The notes beneath the pieces are model-generated. The model had not been told where the DNA came from. It made no database searches and worked only from the letters and a program-made list of their open reading frames with translations. Below are positions 33,841-42,297 of a DNA stretch of 64,000 bases, piece by piece. Each line of letters begins with the position of its first letter. Position 1 is the stretch's first letter. This DNA comes from Kordiimonas gwangyangensis DSM 19435 = JCM 12864 (GTDB lineage: Bacteria > Pseudomonadota > Alphaproteobacteria > Sphingomonadales > Kordiimonadaceae), in NCBI RefSeq assembly GCF_000375545.1, contig NZ_AQXF01000006.1, positions 1 to 64,000 on the forward strand, written 5' to 3'. The position numbers and the translations under genes were made by a program.

Positions 33841-35055
33841 TCAGACACAGTCCACCTTAAGGGCGAAGGCGTCAAGGGCTCTTTCAGCATTTTCAATGGC
33901 TTGGCGGCGATCATTGCCTGTCGCCTGCACCATGGCGACAGACGCCGCCGCATTCATTGCGCCGCCAATTTCATCGCCAATCTCGCACCAGCTATCGAAA
34001 GCGAGCACGCCGGGCGATGCCATGACGTCAGTCGCGCTTGCAAAGGATTTTATGGTTCCGCATTCGGGGATGAGCCAGCGTGTCGTGACCGGTCGGTGAT
34101 ATTTTTCCCGCCAGTCCAACGGGTTAAGCGCCTCACCCAGCGCCGTCCGTGCCGACGCTTCAACAAGGTCAATGCCGGTCGAGAGTGGAATCTGGTGGGT
34201 ACAAAAATAACCGCCCGACAGGCGCGCGGCGAGCTCGATAATATAAGCCCTGCCCTCATGCACCACAATATCACCTTTGACGATGCCGCGGTCGATCCCA
34301 AGCGCCTGCGCGCCTTTGCTGACCAGGTCAGCGATTTCAGCCTTCATTGCATCCGGCAGCGACGACGGCATGTCACCCCCATTTTCCACAATGAAAGGGG
34401 CATAGCGGTCAAGAAATTCATAGGAGCGGTCGGACATGGCGGGCGTAATCGCCTCACCGCCAATCACGATGCTTTCGGTACTAACCTGCGGGCCGGAAAG
34501 GTATTTCTCCGCCATCACCTGCCCGCCGGGCGAGTTCGTGAGGGCATAGTCATAGGCCCATGCAAGATCACCCTGCTCGTCCATCAGGCTTACGCCCTTG
34601 GAACCACGGCTGTCGGTTGGCTTGATAACCAGTCGCCCCCAATCCGCAGCTGCGGCCTTGAGGTCGTCAAGGGAGCCGATTGCCCTGTACGGCGGTACCG
34701 GTACGCCAGACTCGGTGAAACGGTCTTTCATCGAGAGCTTGTTGACCGTGAGGTCCGCACTTGTGACCGGAATGCCCGGTAAGCCCAGCTTTTCGGCGAT
34801 CCGCGCCACTATATGGGGCACATCACAGGCGAGGCACATCACTCCGTCAATCGGTGTATGGGCATGAAATTCAAGCACTGCCGGGATGCACTGGTCAGCA
34901 TGATATACACTCGCGAGGATGCGGTGTGTGGTGAATTCGAAGCCGGGCGCTTCTTTGTCCATGTCGCAAACAACAAGCTCAAAGCCAAGCGCCTTCAGGC
35001 GTTTAAGCCCTTCTGCTGCCTGCCTGCTGCCGCCAAGAACAAGGAGCCGTTTCAT
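33841..35055 (-). CDS. ATP-grasp ligase, carbamoyl-phosphate-synthase-like
   Basis: 404 residues. N-terminal pre-ATP-grasp domain ('LLVLGGSRQAAEGLKRL'), then the ATP-grasp core ('RLVIKPTDSRGSKGVSLM', 'MAEKYLSGPQVSTES') and the metal-site 'AYIIELAARLSGGYFCTH'. Such enzymes join a carboxylate to an amine through an acyl phosphate. Here it may attach an amino acid or other acyl group to a sugar amine in place of the missing PseH acetyltransferase; that is inference. The start overlaps the SDR stop by one base (TGATG). Confidence 0.8.
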   Translation of the reverse strand: MKRLLVLGGSRQAAEGLKRLKALGFELVVCDMDKEAPGFEFTTHRILASVYHADQCIPAVLEFHAHTPIDGVMCLACDVPHIVARIAEKLGLPGIPVTSADLTVNKLSMKDRFTESGVPVPPYRAIGSLDDLKAAAADWGRLVIKPTDSRGSKGVSLMDEQGDLAWAYDYALTNSPGGQVMAEKYLSGPQVSTESIVIGGEAITPAMSDRSYEFLDRYAPFIVENGGDMPSSLPDAMKAEIADLVSKGAQALGIDRGIVKGDIVVHEGRAYIIELAARLSGGYFCTHQIPLSTGIDLVEASARTALGEALNPLDWREKYHRPVTTRWLIPECGTIKSFASATDVMASPGVLAFDSWCEIGDEIGGAMNAAASVAMVQATGNDRRQAIENAERALDAFALKVDCV

Positions 35056-35795
35056 CAGAAATACAGGCCGCCGTTCACGTTGATGGTCTGTGCGGTGATA
35101 TAGCTTGAGCGGTCACTGGCGAGGAACACTGCGGTTTCCGCGACCTCTGCGGGTTCCGCAAAACGCTTCATCACCACCTGTTCCGCCGCAGCCTTCACCG
35201 CTGGGTTACTGAGCGCATTGGCTGCCATCTCCGACGCCACAAGACCCGCCGCGAGCGTATTGCTGCGGATGCCATCCTTGGCGAGAAAACGCGCGATCAC
35301 TTGGCCGAGCGAGATAAGCCCCGCCTTGCTGGCGGCATAATGCGCCGTGCGCGGCCCGCCGTACTGGCCGGAGACCGAGCCGATATGGATCACGCTCGCG
35401 CTGCCCGAGGCGCGCAAAAGCCCAAGCGCTTCCTGGGTGACCACAAACGGCCCTTTGAGGTTTACACCAAGGATTTCATCCCAGTCCTCGTCGGTGATCT
35501 TGTCAAAGTCCTCAGGCTTGTTGATGCCTGCATTATTGACGAGCACGTCGAGTTTGCCGACGTCCGCCTCAATCTTCGTGAACACGGCCTTAAGCGCCGC
35601 GCGGTCACGCACGTCCGCCTGGAAGGCACGGTCTGCCGACAGGCCACATTCCACACATGTTGCCGTAGCCGCGTCCTTGTTCGATGCATAGGTAAAATAA
35701 ACATCGGCGCCCTCGCGCACAAAGGCTTCCACGATGGCTTTGCCGATGCCGCGACTACCGCCGGTGACCAGTGCAACTTTACCCTTGAGTTCCAT
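35055..35795 (-). CDS. SDR-family oxidoreductase, FabG-like
   Basis: 246 residues, a classical short-chain dehydrogenase. Cofactor motif TGGSRGIG at 11-18, NNAG at 87-90, and catalytic Ser140, Tyr153 and Lys157 with standard spacing. It ends with 'ITAQTINVNGGLYF', the usual SDR C-terminus. It lies 9 bases after the transketolase C-terminal subunit gene. The substrate is unknown; a keto-sugar formed by the transketolase is a reasonable guess from context. Housekeeping fabG normally sits with fabD and acpP, so this copy is pathway-specific. Confidence 0.88.
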   Translation of the reverse strand: MELKGKVALVTGGSRGIGKAIVEAFVREGADVYFTYASNKDAATATCVECGLSADRAFQADVRDRAALKAVFTKIEADVGKLDVLVNNAGINKPEDFDKITDEDWDEILGVNLKGPFVVTQEALGLLRASGSASVIHIGSVSGQYGGPRTAHYAASKAGLISLGQVIARFLAKDGIRSNTLAAGLVASEMAANALSNPAVKAAAEQVVMKRFAEPAEVAETAVFLASDRSSYITAQTINVNGGLYF

Positions 35796-35804
35796 GAATG
35801 GCCC

Positions 35805-36764
35805 CTATTTCACCAGCGCGCGGCAGGCTTTGACAATCGCCGCGGCGTCAATTTCAAACATGGCTGGCAGTTCGTTATGCTCGCCCGATTTGCCGAAGCG
35901 GTCTTTCACGCCAACAAATTTCATGCGTGCAGGCGCATGTTCGGCAAGGCATTCCGCCACTGCGCTGCCCATACCGGCCATGATGTTATGGTCTTCGGCC
36001 GTCACAACACCGCCAGTCTCGGTCGCGGCGGCCACCATTTCGTCGACATCAATTGGCTTGATGGTCGCGAGATTGACAACCCGGACCGAGACGCCCTCAC
36101 CTTCCAAGGTTTTGGCGGCTTCAAGCGCACGAGCAACCATTACGCCAGTCGCGACCACAGTCACATCCGTGCCCTCGCGCAAGCGGTGCGCCTTGCCGAT
36201 CTTGAAGTCATGGTCAGCGCCATACACCACTGGTGTCGGGCTGCGGCCAATACGCATGTAAACCGGGCCTTTGTGGTCAAGGATCGCCCTGAAGGCGTGC
36301 ATAAATTCGTTCGCGTCCGCCGGGCTGATCACTGTCACGTCCGGGATCGCACGCATGGTGGCGAAATCCTCGAGCATCTGCGCAGTCGCGCCGTCCGGCC
36401 CGACGTCGAGACCATTGTGCGAACAACAGAGCTTCACGTTGCGGCCGGCGTAGGCAATGGCGGTGCGGAACTGTTCGTGCGCGCGCATGCAGCCGAAGGC
36501 CGCAAAGGTGGACACCACCGGGATAAGCCCTGTGTCGGCCACACCAGCGGCTGCGGCCATCATATTCTGTTCGGCAATACCAAACTGCATCACGCGGTCA
36601 GGGTGCGCGCCGACAAGGGGCTTGGCACCGGTGCCACCAGCCACGTCAGCATCCAGAAGCACCCAGTCGTTCCGCGCTCCGGCCTCATGCACCAGAATGC
36701 GGCCAAAAGCCTCACGGACAGAGACTTCCTTGCCCTTTTCAAAATAGCCAAGCTCGCTCATCAC
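35805..36764 (-). CDS. Transketolase C-terminal subunit
   Basis: 319 residues with the pyrimidine-binding and C-terminal domains of transketolase ('EAFGRILVHEAGARNDWVLLDADVA', 'FGIAEQNMMAAAAGVA', 'HNGLDVGPDGATAQMLEDFA'). Glu in 'GIAEQNM' corresponds to the catalytic Glu that activates thiamine diphosphate. It pairs with the N-terminal subunit gene, whose stop it overlaps (ATGA). Split transketolases of this kind are often in secondary or surface-sugar pathways. Confidence 0.9.
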   Translation of the reverse strand: MMSELGYFEKGKEVSVREAFGRILVHEAGARNDWVLLDADVAGGTGAKPLVGAHPDRVMQFGIAEQNMMAAAAGVADTGLIPVVSTFAAFGCMRAHEQFRTAIAYAGRNVKLCCSHNGLDVGPDGATAQMLEDFATMRAIPDVTVISPADANEFMHAFRAILDHKGPVYMRIGRSPTPVVYGADHDFKIGKAHRLREGTDVTVVATGVMVARALEAAKTLEGEGVSVRVVNLATIKPIDVDEMVAAATETGGVVTAEDHNIMAGMGSAVAECLAEHAPARMKFVGVKDRFGKSGEHNELPAMFEIDAAAIVKACRALVK

Positions 36765-37579
36765 GCTGACTCCAGCTCTTTAAGGGCGTCCGCCAGTTCC
36801 TGATCTTTCATCGTAACGCTGCCATGCCAGTAAAGGACACCCTCCATGAAGGAGACACCCTTACCTTTGACCGTGTCAGCGACAATGAACGTAGGCTTGC
36901 CTTTAACGGTTTTGCCTTCATCGAGCGCAGCTTTGATCGCCGATGTGTCATGCCCGTCAATCGCAATGGTATGCCAGCCGAAGTTCGAGACCTTTGCGGC
37001 CACGTCGCCAAGCGAAAGCTGGGTTTCAACCGGCGCGTCGCCCTGCAGCTTGTTACCGTCATAAATGACGACAAGATTGTCCATGCCCTTGAACCCCGCG
37101 CACATGATGGCTTCCCAGGTATTGCCTTCCTGCAGGTCACCGTCCCCCACAATCACGTGGGTGCGGAAGGATTTGCCGAGATGCTTCGCGCCCAAAGCCA
37201 TGCCAAGCGCCTGGCTGAGCCCCATACCAAGGGAGCCAGACGGCGCGTCGACACCCGGGATGCGGTAATCAGGGTGGCCTTCCATGATGCTGTCGATCCG
37301 GCGCAAGGTTTTGGCTTCCTCCACCGGGAAATAACCACGAAGCGCAAGGGCCGCATAAAGTGCCGGACACGCATGCCCCTTTGAGAGCACAAAACGGTCC
37401 CTGTCCAGCCCGTCTGGCGCGCTTGGGTCAACGTTCATGGTATCGAAATAGAGAACCGCCAGCATATCGGCGATCGACAGGCTGCCGCCTGGATGGCCCG
37501 ACCGTGCTGCATGGATTGCCTCAAGCGAAACCCGGCGGATTTCGCGCGCCTTCTCGTTGAGATCGTTCCTGATGGTCAT
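36761..37579 (-). CDS. Transketolase N-terminal (thiamine diphosphate) subunit
   Basis: 272 residues. Conserved 'ARSGHPGGSLSIADMLAVLYF', 'FVLSKGHACPALYAAL', and the TPP/metal motif GDGDLQEGNTWEA followed by 'NLVVIYDGNK'. Together with the next gene it makes a full transketolase that moves two-carbon ketol units. Its location in a glycan operon suggests a pathway-specific branched or higher-carbon sugar. It lies 61 bases after the radical SAM gene. Confidence 0.9.
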   Translation of the reverse strand: MTIRNDLNEKAREIRRVSLEAIHAARSGHPGGSLSIADMLAVLYFDTMNVDPSAPDGLDRDRFVLSKGHACPALYAALALRGYFPVEEAKTLRRIDSIMEGHPDYRIPGVDAPSGSLGMGLSQALGMALGAKHLGKSFRTHVIVGDGDLQEGNTWEAIMCAGFKGMDNLVVIYDGNKLQGDAPVETQLSLGDVAAKVSNFGWHTIAIDGHDTSAIKAALDEGKTVKGKPTFIVADTVKGKGVSFMEGVLYWHGSVTMKDQELADALKELESA

Positions 37580-37640
37580 GTGATGTGTCCCCGGAATTCT
37601 TGTATCGGGTGGCCCCAGCCACCCGCCCCTTTAAACGGTA

Positions 37641-38696
37641 TTATGAGTTGCGAAGCAATTGCTGAATATCGGTTCGGCCAAGCTTCTGGCGGTCGTCCAC
37701 ACGGCCGCTCCAGTCCCAGTCAATACAGTCGCTGCAGACACAGCTTTTGGGAATGCTGTTGGTGATATGCTGCCCGCGAAGCGCCGCCATTTTTTCGTTC
37801 TGCCAGGCTTCGGCAATCGTCATATCCTTGATATTGCCAACCGAAAGCTCACCATCAATATTCTGGCTGCAGGGCACCAGTTCACCGTTCGATAGCACTA
37901 CAAGACGTAGCCAAAGCTGGCGGCATGGCAGGCGGTCTTTCTGGTCCCGGTCCATGATGCTGCCCGAGTTCGGGTCTGCCTGTTCCTTGCGGATGGGAGC
38001 GCGGCCGATATAGTCAAACTGCGGACTGATATGGAAATGGTTCACGCGGTCGCGCCATTTTTCCTGATATTCGGCGATCTCTTCATCGGTCTCGCTGGTG
38101 CGCACATAGGTCATGGAAACCCATGGGTTCTTGCGGCCGTGTTTTTCCTTGTAGTAGAGCAGCCGGTCGAGATTGCGGATCACCCGTTCATAACTGTCGG
38201 TGCCGCGGATCTTCGCGTAATTCTCGCGGTCGCGGCCCTCAAACGAGATATGGATGCTATCAAGCCCATCGGTCACCAGTCGTTCAATCTCACTATCCTT
38301 GATCGTGGTGAGATTAGTGGTGACGGAAACGAGTGGAATGCCCTTTTCCTTGGCGTATTTGATGTAATCAATCGTCTTCCGGTTCATGAAGGGCTCACCA
38401 AAGAAGAAGAAGTGCGTGGCATATACGCCAAATTCCGCACATTCGTTGATGGCCTTCATGGCCACGTCTTCCTCAATGGCGTTCACACTCCGCTTCATGT
38501 CCGGGTGTACGCACATCACGCAGGTCTGGTTGCAGTTGTTCGTCGGCTCAATATGAACCGTGAACGGAATTTTTGTGTTCAGCTTCAGGTTATAGGCAAG
38601 CTGGTTGAGGCGCTGATATTCTTCCCGCGTGCGAGGCACAAAGCCCGAAAGGCTCTTGATCTCATCCGCCGTCAGGAAATCGCTAATATACTTCAT
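37641..38696 (-). CDS. Radical SAM/SPASM-domain enzyme
   Basis: 351 residues. The radical SAM cluster motif C55-NQT-C59-VM-C62 follows 'VHIEPTNN', and the GGE-like 'FFFFGEPFMN' follows at about 97-106. The C-terminal cysteines in 'LPCRQLW', 'LVPCSQN' and 'CVCSDC' form a SPASM auxiliary iron-sulfur site. The family carries out radical chemistry on peptides, sugars and other substrates. The position between the methyltransferase and transketolase genes suggests a sugar or activated-sugar substrate. Confidence 0.88.
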   Translation of the reverse strand: MKYISDFLTADEIKSLSGFVPRTREEYQRLNQLAYNLKLNTKIPFTVHIEPTNNCNQTCVMCVHPDMKRSVNAIEEDVAMKAINECAEFGVYATHFFFFGEPFMNRKTIDYIKYAKEKGIPLVSVTTNLTTIKDSEIERLVTDGLDSIHISFEGRDRENYAKIRGTDSYERVIRNLDRLLYYKEKHGRKNPWVSMTYVRTSETDEEIAEYQEKWRDRVNHFHISPQFDYIGRAPIRKEQADPNSGSIMDRDQKDRLPCRQLWLRLVVLSNGELVPCSQNIDGELSVGNIKDMTIAEAWQNEKMAALRGQHITNSIPKSCVCSDCIDWDWSGRVDDRQKLGRTDIQQLLRNS

Positions 38697-38769
38697 TCAG
38701 CTTACTTTCTGTTGTTGGTGCAGTAGCAGCCTACAGCTGCCTGAAAAATAACGCAAAAACTACGCCAAC

Positions 38770-39684
38770 TTAGGACTTTTTCTGGCCATATACGATGGCA
38801 AGGCGCCCAAACCCTGATGCGGCCAGCGTATCATAGAAGCTGCCATAAAGGCCATTGCCCGCCAGATTGATATCAAGCTGCTTCCTGAGGCCATGCAACT
38901 CTTTCCCGAGTGTTGGATCTTTGGTGTAATCCTTGCCCATGAGGAGGAACAGCTCCATCGGGAAGTTGGTCGACCGGCCCAGCACATCAAGCCCGGCGCC
39001 TTCAAACATCGCCTCAAGCGACGCGAAGCTGAAATAGTTGAGGTGATGCTTGGGCATGACCCACCAGCTTTTGGTGCCAGCACTTTTAACCGCCGCACCC
39101 TGTAAAGGGTTGAAATCATTGGGGACTGAGACACAAAGCACACCACCGGGCTTCAGCAGCCCCACCGCTGCGTCAAGGATTTCAAGCGGGTTGGGGATAT
39201 GCTCCAGCACTTCGCTCATGTGAATGAAGTCGAACGCGCCAAACTGGTCTGCGCTCTCGGGCCCGAAGAAGCCGCAGGTGACATTGAGGCCACGCGAGGA
39301 TGCGTGTTTGGCCGCCACGGGCGAAGGCTCCACGCCAACACCGTCCCAGCCGAGTTCCTTGGCGACTGCGAGGAAATCACCCGGTCCACAGCCGATATCC
39401 AGCACCCGGCGCGAGCCGCTAGGCAGCTTTTCAGCCGCACGGTCCAGCCGTTCGCGCATCTCGATCTGCTTCCAGGCGTAATCCGCGCCGGCATCAACGA
39501 TATAAGTGTCTTTTTCGGACTGGTAGAATTCTTCCTCATAGAGGCGCTTGAGGTCTGCGGCGGACGGCAGATTGGCGATATGACGGAAACCGCATGCGGC
39601 GCAATCAATCACCTGATGACCGTCCGCCTCAATCACCACAGGACCGTGGTGCGCGCCTGCTTCAAGCTGTTGCCCGTCGGCCAT
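38770..39684 (-). CDS. Class I SAM-dependent methyltransferase
   Basis: 304 residues. An N-terminal segment has a lone Cys pair (C28-x2-C31, 'DCAACGF'), reminiscent of sugar C-methyltransferases. The SAM-binding motif 'VLDIGCGPGDFLAVA' starts near residue 94, and later motifs are 'FDFIHMSEVLEHIPNPLEIL' and 'LLKPGGVLCVSVPN'. The start overlaps the end of the cytidylyltransferase fusion by 23 bases. Target is probably a sugar or sugar-linked group. Confidence 0.85.
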   Translation of the reverse strand: MADGQQLEAGAHHGPVVIEADGHQVIDCAACGFRHIANLPSAADLKRLYEEEFYQSEKDTYIVDAGADYAWKQIEMRERLDRAAEKLPSGSRRVLDIGCGPGDFLAVAKELGWDGVGVEPSPVAAKHASSRGLNVTCGFFGPESADQFGAFDFIHMSEVLEHIPNPLEILDAAVGLLKPGGVLCVSVPNDFNPLQGAAVKSAGTKSWWVMPKHHLNYFSFASLEAMFEGAGLDVLGRSTNFPMELFLLMGKDYTKDPTLGKELHGLRKQLDINLAGNGLYGSFYDTLAASGFGRLAIVYGQKKS

Positions 39685-41443
39685 CGGCTGCCTCCCTCTC
39701 CGTAATCAACGCATTAATACATAAGGCAAACTTTTCCCGTCCCTGACTGATGGCCTTGCGCACATCGTCAAAGGACGCATCAATTGTGGCGTTTCCAGAC
39801 AGATACTCCGCCAAAAGGTCTACGGCCTCCGCCGGGTCAGCCGCAACAAAGCCCGGGAGTGCACCTTTGAGTGCCGTCCATTCCTCGGGTAATGCCGCGC
39901 CGATGGGGTCGGCCACGATGACAGGTTTGCCGGTTTGCAGCGCCTCAAAGAAGGACACGCCGAATACACACAGCACCACGTCACTTGCAGCCGCGAGGGC
40001 ATGGATGCCGTTTGGCCGGTGGGTCAGCGAGAGGCGCTCATCAAGTTCTGCAGGGATTTCCGGATCAGTCGCATAAGGCCCAACAACCCAGTTGATGTGC
40101 ACATCATCAGGAAGTTTCTCCGCGAACAGCGCGGGCCATACAGCGCCCATACCAGCCACATCACCGCCACCGGTGAGTACCAGGAGGCGCGTTTTCCCCT
40201 CCTCCGCCAAAGCTGCGCCACCGCCGGCTGCAGGGGCGATCAGATAGTGATCCCACCCATAGCTCATGCGGCCGTTCAGCCGCTGGCGGGTTTCTTTTGC
40301 GGTATAGAATGACGGCAGCCAGATATGGTCATATGCCGCCTCTTCCATCCTTTGGGGATCAATGGCGACGCGCAGCAGATTTTTACCCGCCGTTGCAAGC
40401 CAGTCTTCAAGCGCGTTGCTGTGAGCCTTGACGTCAACCACCACAACGTCAGCTTCGACCCCCTTAAGCACGGTCCCTTCATCGGTATCCGCATACCAAT
40501 GGTGCGGCACAAGGGCGAGCTCATCCCGCTCAACCGCGTCCCCCTTGATATAAAGCGTGACTTTTGCACCCAAATAGTCCTGCAGCGCGGCTGCGGCGAC
40601 CAAGCTACGCGACAGGTGACCAAGACCGATATGCGGGGCAATTTCGGTGATGATGGCGACGCTGGGATTTTTCTCAGCCACGCGCTTCTGGTGCACATGT
40701 TTGTTGATGGCGGCAAGCTCGGGCTCGGCCGCGATCCGCTTGATCACATGTTTGAGGTCAACAATGCTATCTGCCGGGTGCTCCCCGTACCAATCTTCAT
40801 AAATACGACGCATGAAGCGATAGTCTGACGGCGTGTCGACCGACACACGGTGGTCAACCCCTTCATAAACCGCAGGCTCCCTAGCCCACGCAACCGCCTT
40901 TGGCTTTACCTTGTGCAGGTGGTGGTAAACGGCGCCGATATGTTCCCGCTCAAACGGTTCATGGGCGACCTTGACCATCGCATCCCAGAAACCGCGCTCG
41001 TAGATATCAAAGCCCTCATGCACAAACTTGCCGCCGGGCTTATTCGCCTTCAGATGCGCCGTTCCCGCACTTGGATTGGCGTGCATGGCCGCGATCAGGC
41101 GGGAAATGGTTTCAGGCTCCACAAGGGGGCTGTCGCCACATACATAGAGAAGATAGTCTGCACCCGATTGCTTCACCGCTGTGTCGACGCGGCCAACCAG
41201 ATCGTTCACATCGCCCTCATAGGACAGGCAATCAAGGCCGTAGGCCGACGCCCAATCACGGAGCGGCTTATTATAGTCGTCTGCCGTGGTGGCGAGCATG
41301 ATGTGGTCGATACCATCCACACGTTCCAGCCGGTTTACCAGCCGCTCAATCAGCGGCATCCCTGCGAGCGGCAGAAGCTGCTTGCCGGGCAGGCGGCTGG
41401 AATTTAGCCGTGCGCCGATGATGGCAACTACGCGCCCTGCCAT
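39662..41443 (-). CDS. Fusion: SpsF-type cytidylyltransferase + PseG/SpsG-like domain
   Basis: 593 residues from the ATG at 41443, which has GAGG five bases upstream. Residues 1-255 are a nucleotidyltransferase of the SpsF/NeuA group ('VAIIGARLNSSRLPGKQLLPL', 'YVCGDSPLVEPETI'), expected to make a CMP-sugar. From about 265 a GT-B-like domain follows, with the 'PHIGLGHLSRSLVAAAAL' signature (GxGHxxR) of PseG/SpsG, which in PseG removes UDP from the amino-sugar. The two halves are the hydrolase and CMP-activation steps of a nonulosonic acid pathway in one chain. The NeuB-family step, which acts between them, is encoded just upstream. Confidence 0.85.
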   Translation of the reverse strand: MAGRVVAIIGARLNSSRLPGKQLLPLAGMPLIERLVNRLERVDGIDHIMLATTADDYNKPLRDWASAYGLDCLSYEGDVNDLVGRVDTAVKQSGADYLLYVCGDSPLVEPETISRLIAAMHANPSAGTAHLKANKPGGKFVHEGFDIYERGFWDAMVKVAHEPFEREHIGAVYHHLHKVKPKAVAWAREPAVYEGVDHRVSVDTPSDYRFMRRIYEDWYGEHPADSIVDLKHVIKRIAAEPELAAINKHVHQKRVAEKNPSVAIITEIAPHIGLGHLSRSLVAAAALQDYLGAKVTLYIKGDAVERDELALVPHHWYADTDEGTVLKGVEADVVVVDVKAHSNALEDWLATAGKNLLRVAIDPQRMEEAAYDHIWLPSFYTAKETRQRLNGRMSYGWDHYLIAPAAGGGAALAEEGKTRLLVLTGGGDVAGMGAVWPALFAEKLPDDVHINWVVGPYATDPEIPAELDERLSLTHRPNGIHALAAASDVVLCVFGVSFFEALQTGKPVIVADPIGAALPEEWTALKGALPGFVAADPAEAVDLLAEYLSGNATIDASFDDVRKAISQGREKFALCINALITEREAADGRRATA

Positions 41444-42297
41444 GTTTTCCTCACTTCCAGGGTTGGCCTGAGGCCATCGCTCGGGTCTGCGCGCCATGGC
41501 CGGTCGGCGATTTCTGCTGTCGTTGGGGCTTTTTCACCGCTGCCGTCAGCGTCCTGAATGCGTTTGAGACCGTCGATCACAGGCTTGATTTCATGCGGCA
41601 GCCAGCAGTGGCCGGTTTTATATTCGGCCCCCTGCTCATCGAGATCGAGGTGGAATTCAATCATGCTGGCACCAAAACGGTGTATAGCGCGGGCGAGCAC
41701 GGCGGGGTCACGCGAGTGGTCCGACCAGCCTGTGGCAACACCTGTCGCTACGCGGATCGTCTCAATAGCCGCTAGATTGCAAGCCTCCGGCGGCGCGGGG
41801 TAGCCAGACACACAGTGCAGGAGCGTAAGTTCCTCGCCACCCGCAGCCCTGAAAGCCGCAGCGGCCGAGGTTACTTCATCCAGCGTTGCCATACCGGTTG
41901 ATAGCACAAGCGGCTTACCGGTTTTCGCGCATGCCTCAATAAGCGCCGTCCAAGGCAACTCATAGGAGGCGACTTTGTAGAAATCTACATAGGGTTCAAG
42001 AATATCCACAGCTTCCATGAAAAATGGCGTGCAGGAGAAGGCTATGCCCCGCTTGCGACAATGCTCTGTGATGGGGGCCAAAAATTCCTCCGGCAGCTCC
42101 CACTGCTTGCGCGCGCGGTGCTCCTCACTTTTGGCGAGGATTTCCGGGGCAAAAAGCTCTTCAATGCGGAAAAGTTGGAATTTGACCGCGTCGCAGCCGA
42201 TGTCCGCCGCGGCATCAACAAAAGCAAGGCAACGCCCGAGGTCACGGGCGTGGTTACTGGATGCTTCGGCGATAAAATAAGGCTTTGCGCTCATCAA
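41428..42297 (-). CDS. NeuB/PseI-family synthase without SAF domain
   Basis: 289 residues, TIM barrel only. Family motifs: 'FIAEASSNHARDL', 'DAVKFQLF', 'DFYKVASYEL', 'LVLSTGMAT', 'LLHCVSGYP', 'GWSDHS' and 'IEFHLDLDE' (usual form EKHF). NeuB-type enzymes condense phosphoenolpyruvate with an amino-sugar to make a nonulosonic acid. The C-terminal SAF (antifreeze-like) domain of about 60 residues, which completes the active site of the neighbouring subunit in NeuB, is missing. The stop overlaps the fusion gene, and the start overlaps the glycosyltransferase stop (ATGA). Confidence 0.85.
   Translation of the reverse strand: MMSAKPYFIAEASSNHARDLGRCLAFVDAAADIGCDAVKFQLFRIEELFAPEILAKSEEHRARKQWELPEEFLAPITEHCRKRGIAFSCTPFFMEAVDILEPYVDFYKVASYELPWTALIEACAKTGKPLVLSTGMATLDEVTSAAAAFRAAGGEELTLLHCVSGYPAPPEACNLAAIETIRVATGVATGWSDHSRDPAVLARAIHRFGASMIEFHLDLDEQGAEYKTGHCWLPHEIKPVIDGLKRIQDADGSGEKAPTTAEIADRPWRADPSDGLRPTLEVRKTWQGA

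Noticed and set aside
35301-36803. 500-codon plus-strand frame across the SDR and transketolase genes
   Set aside because: Covers two genes with clear motifs on the other strand; rich in His/Arg/Val without any recognisable motif.
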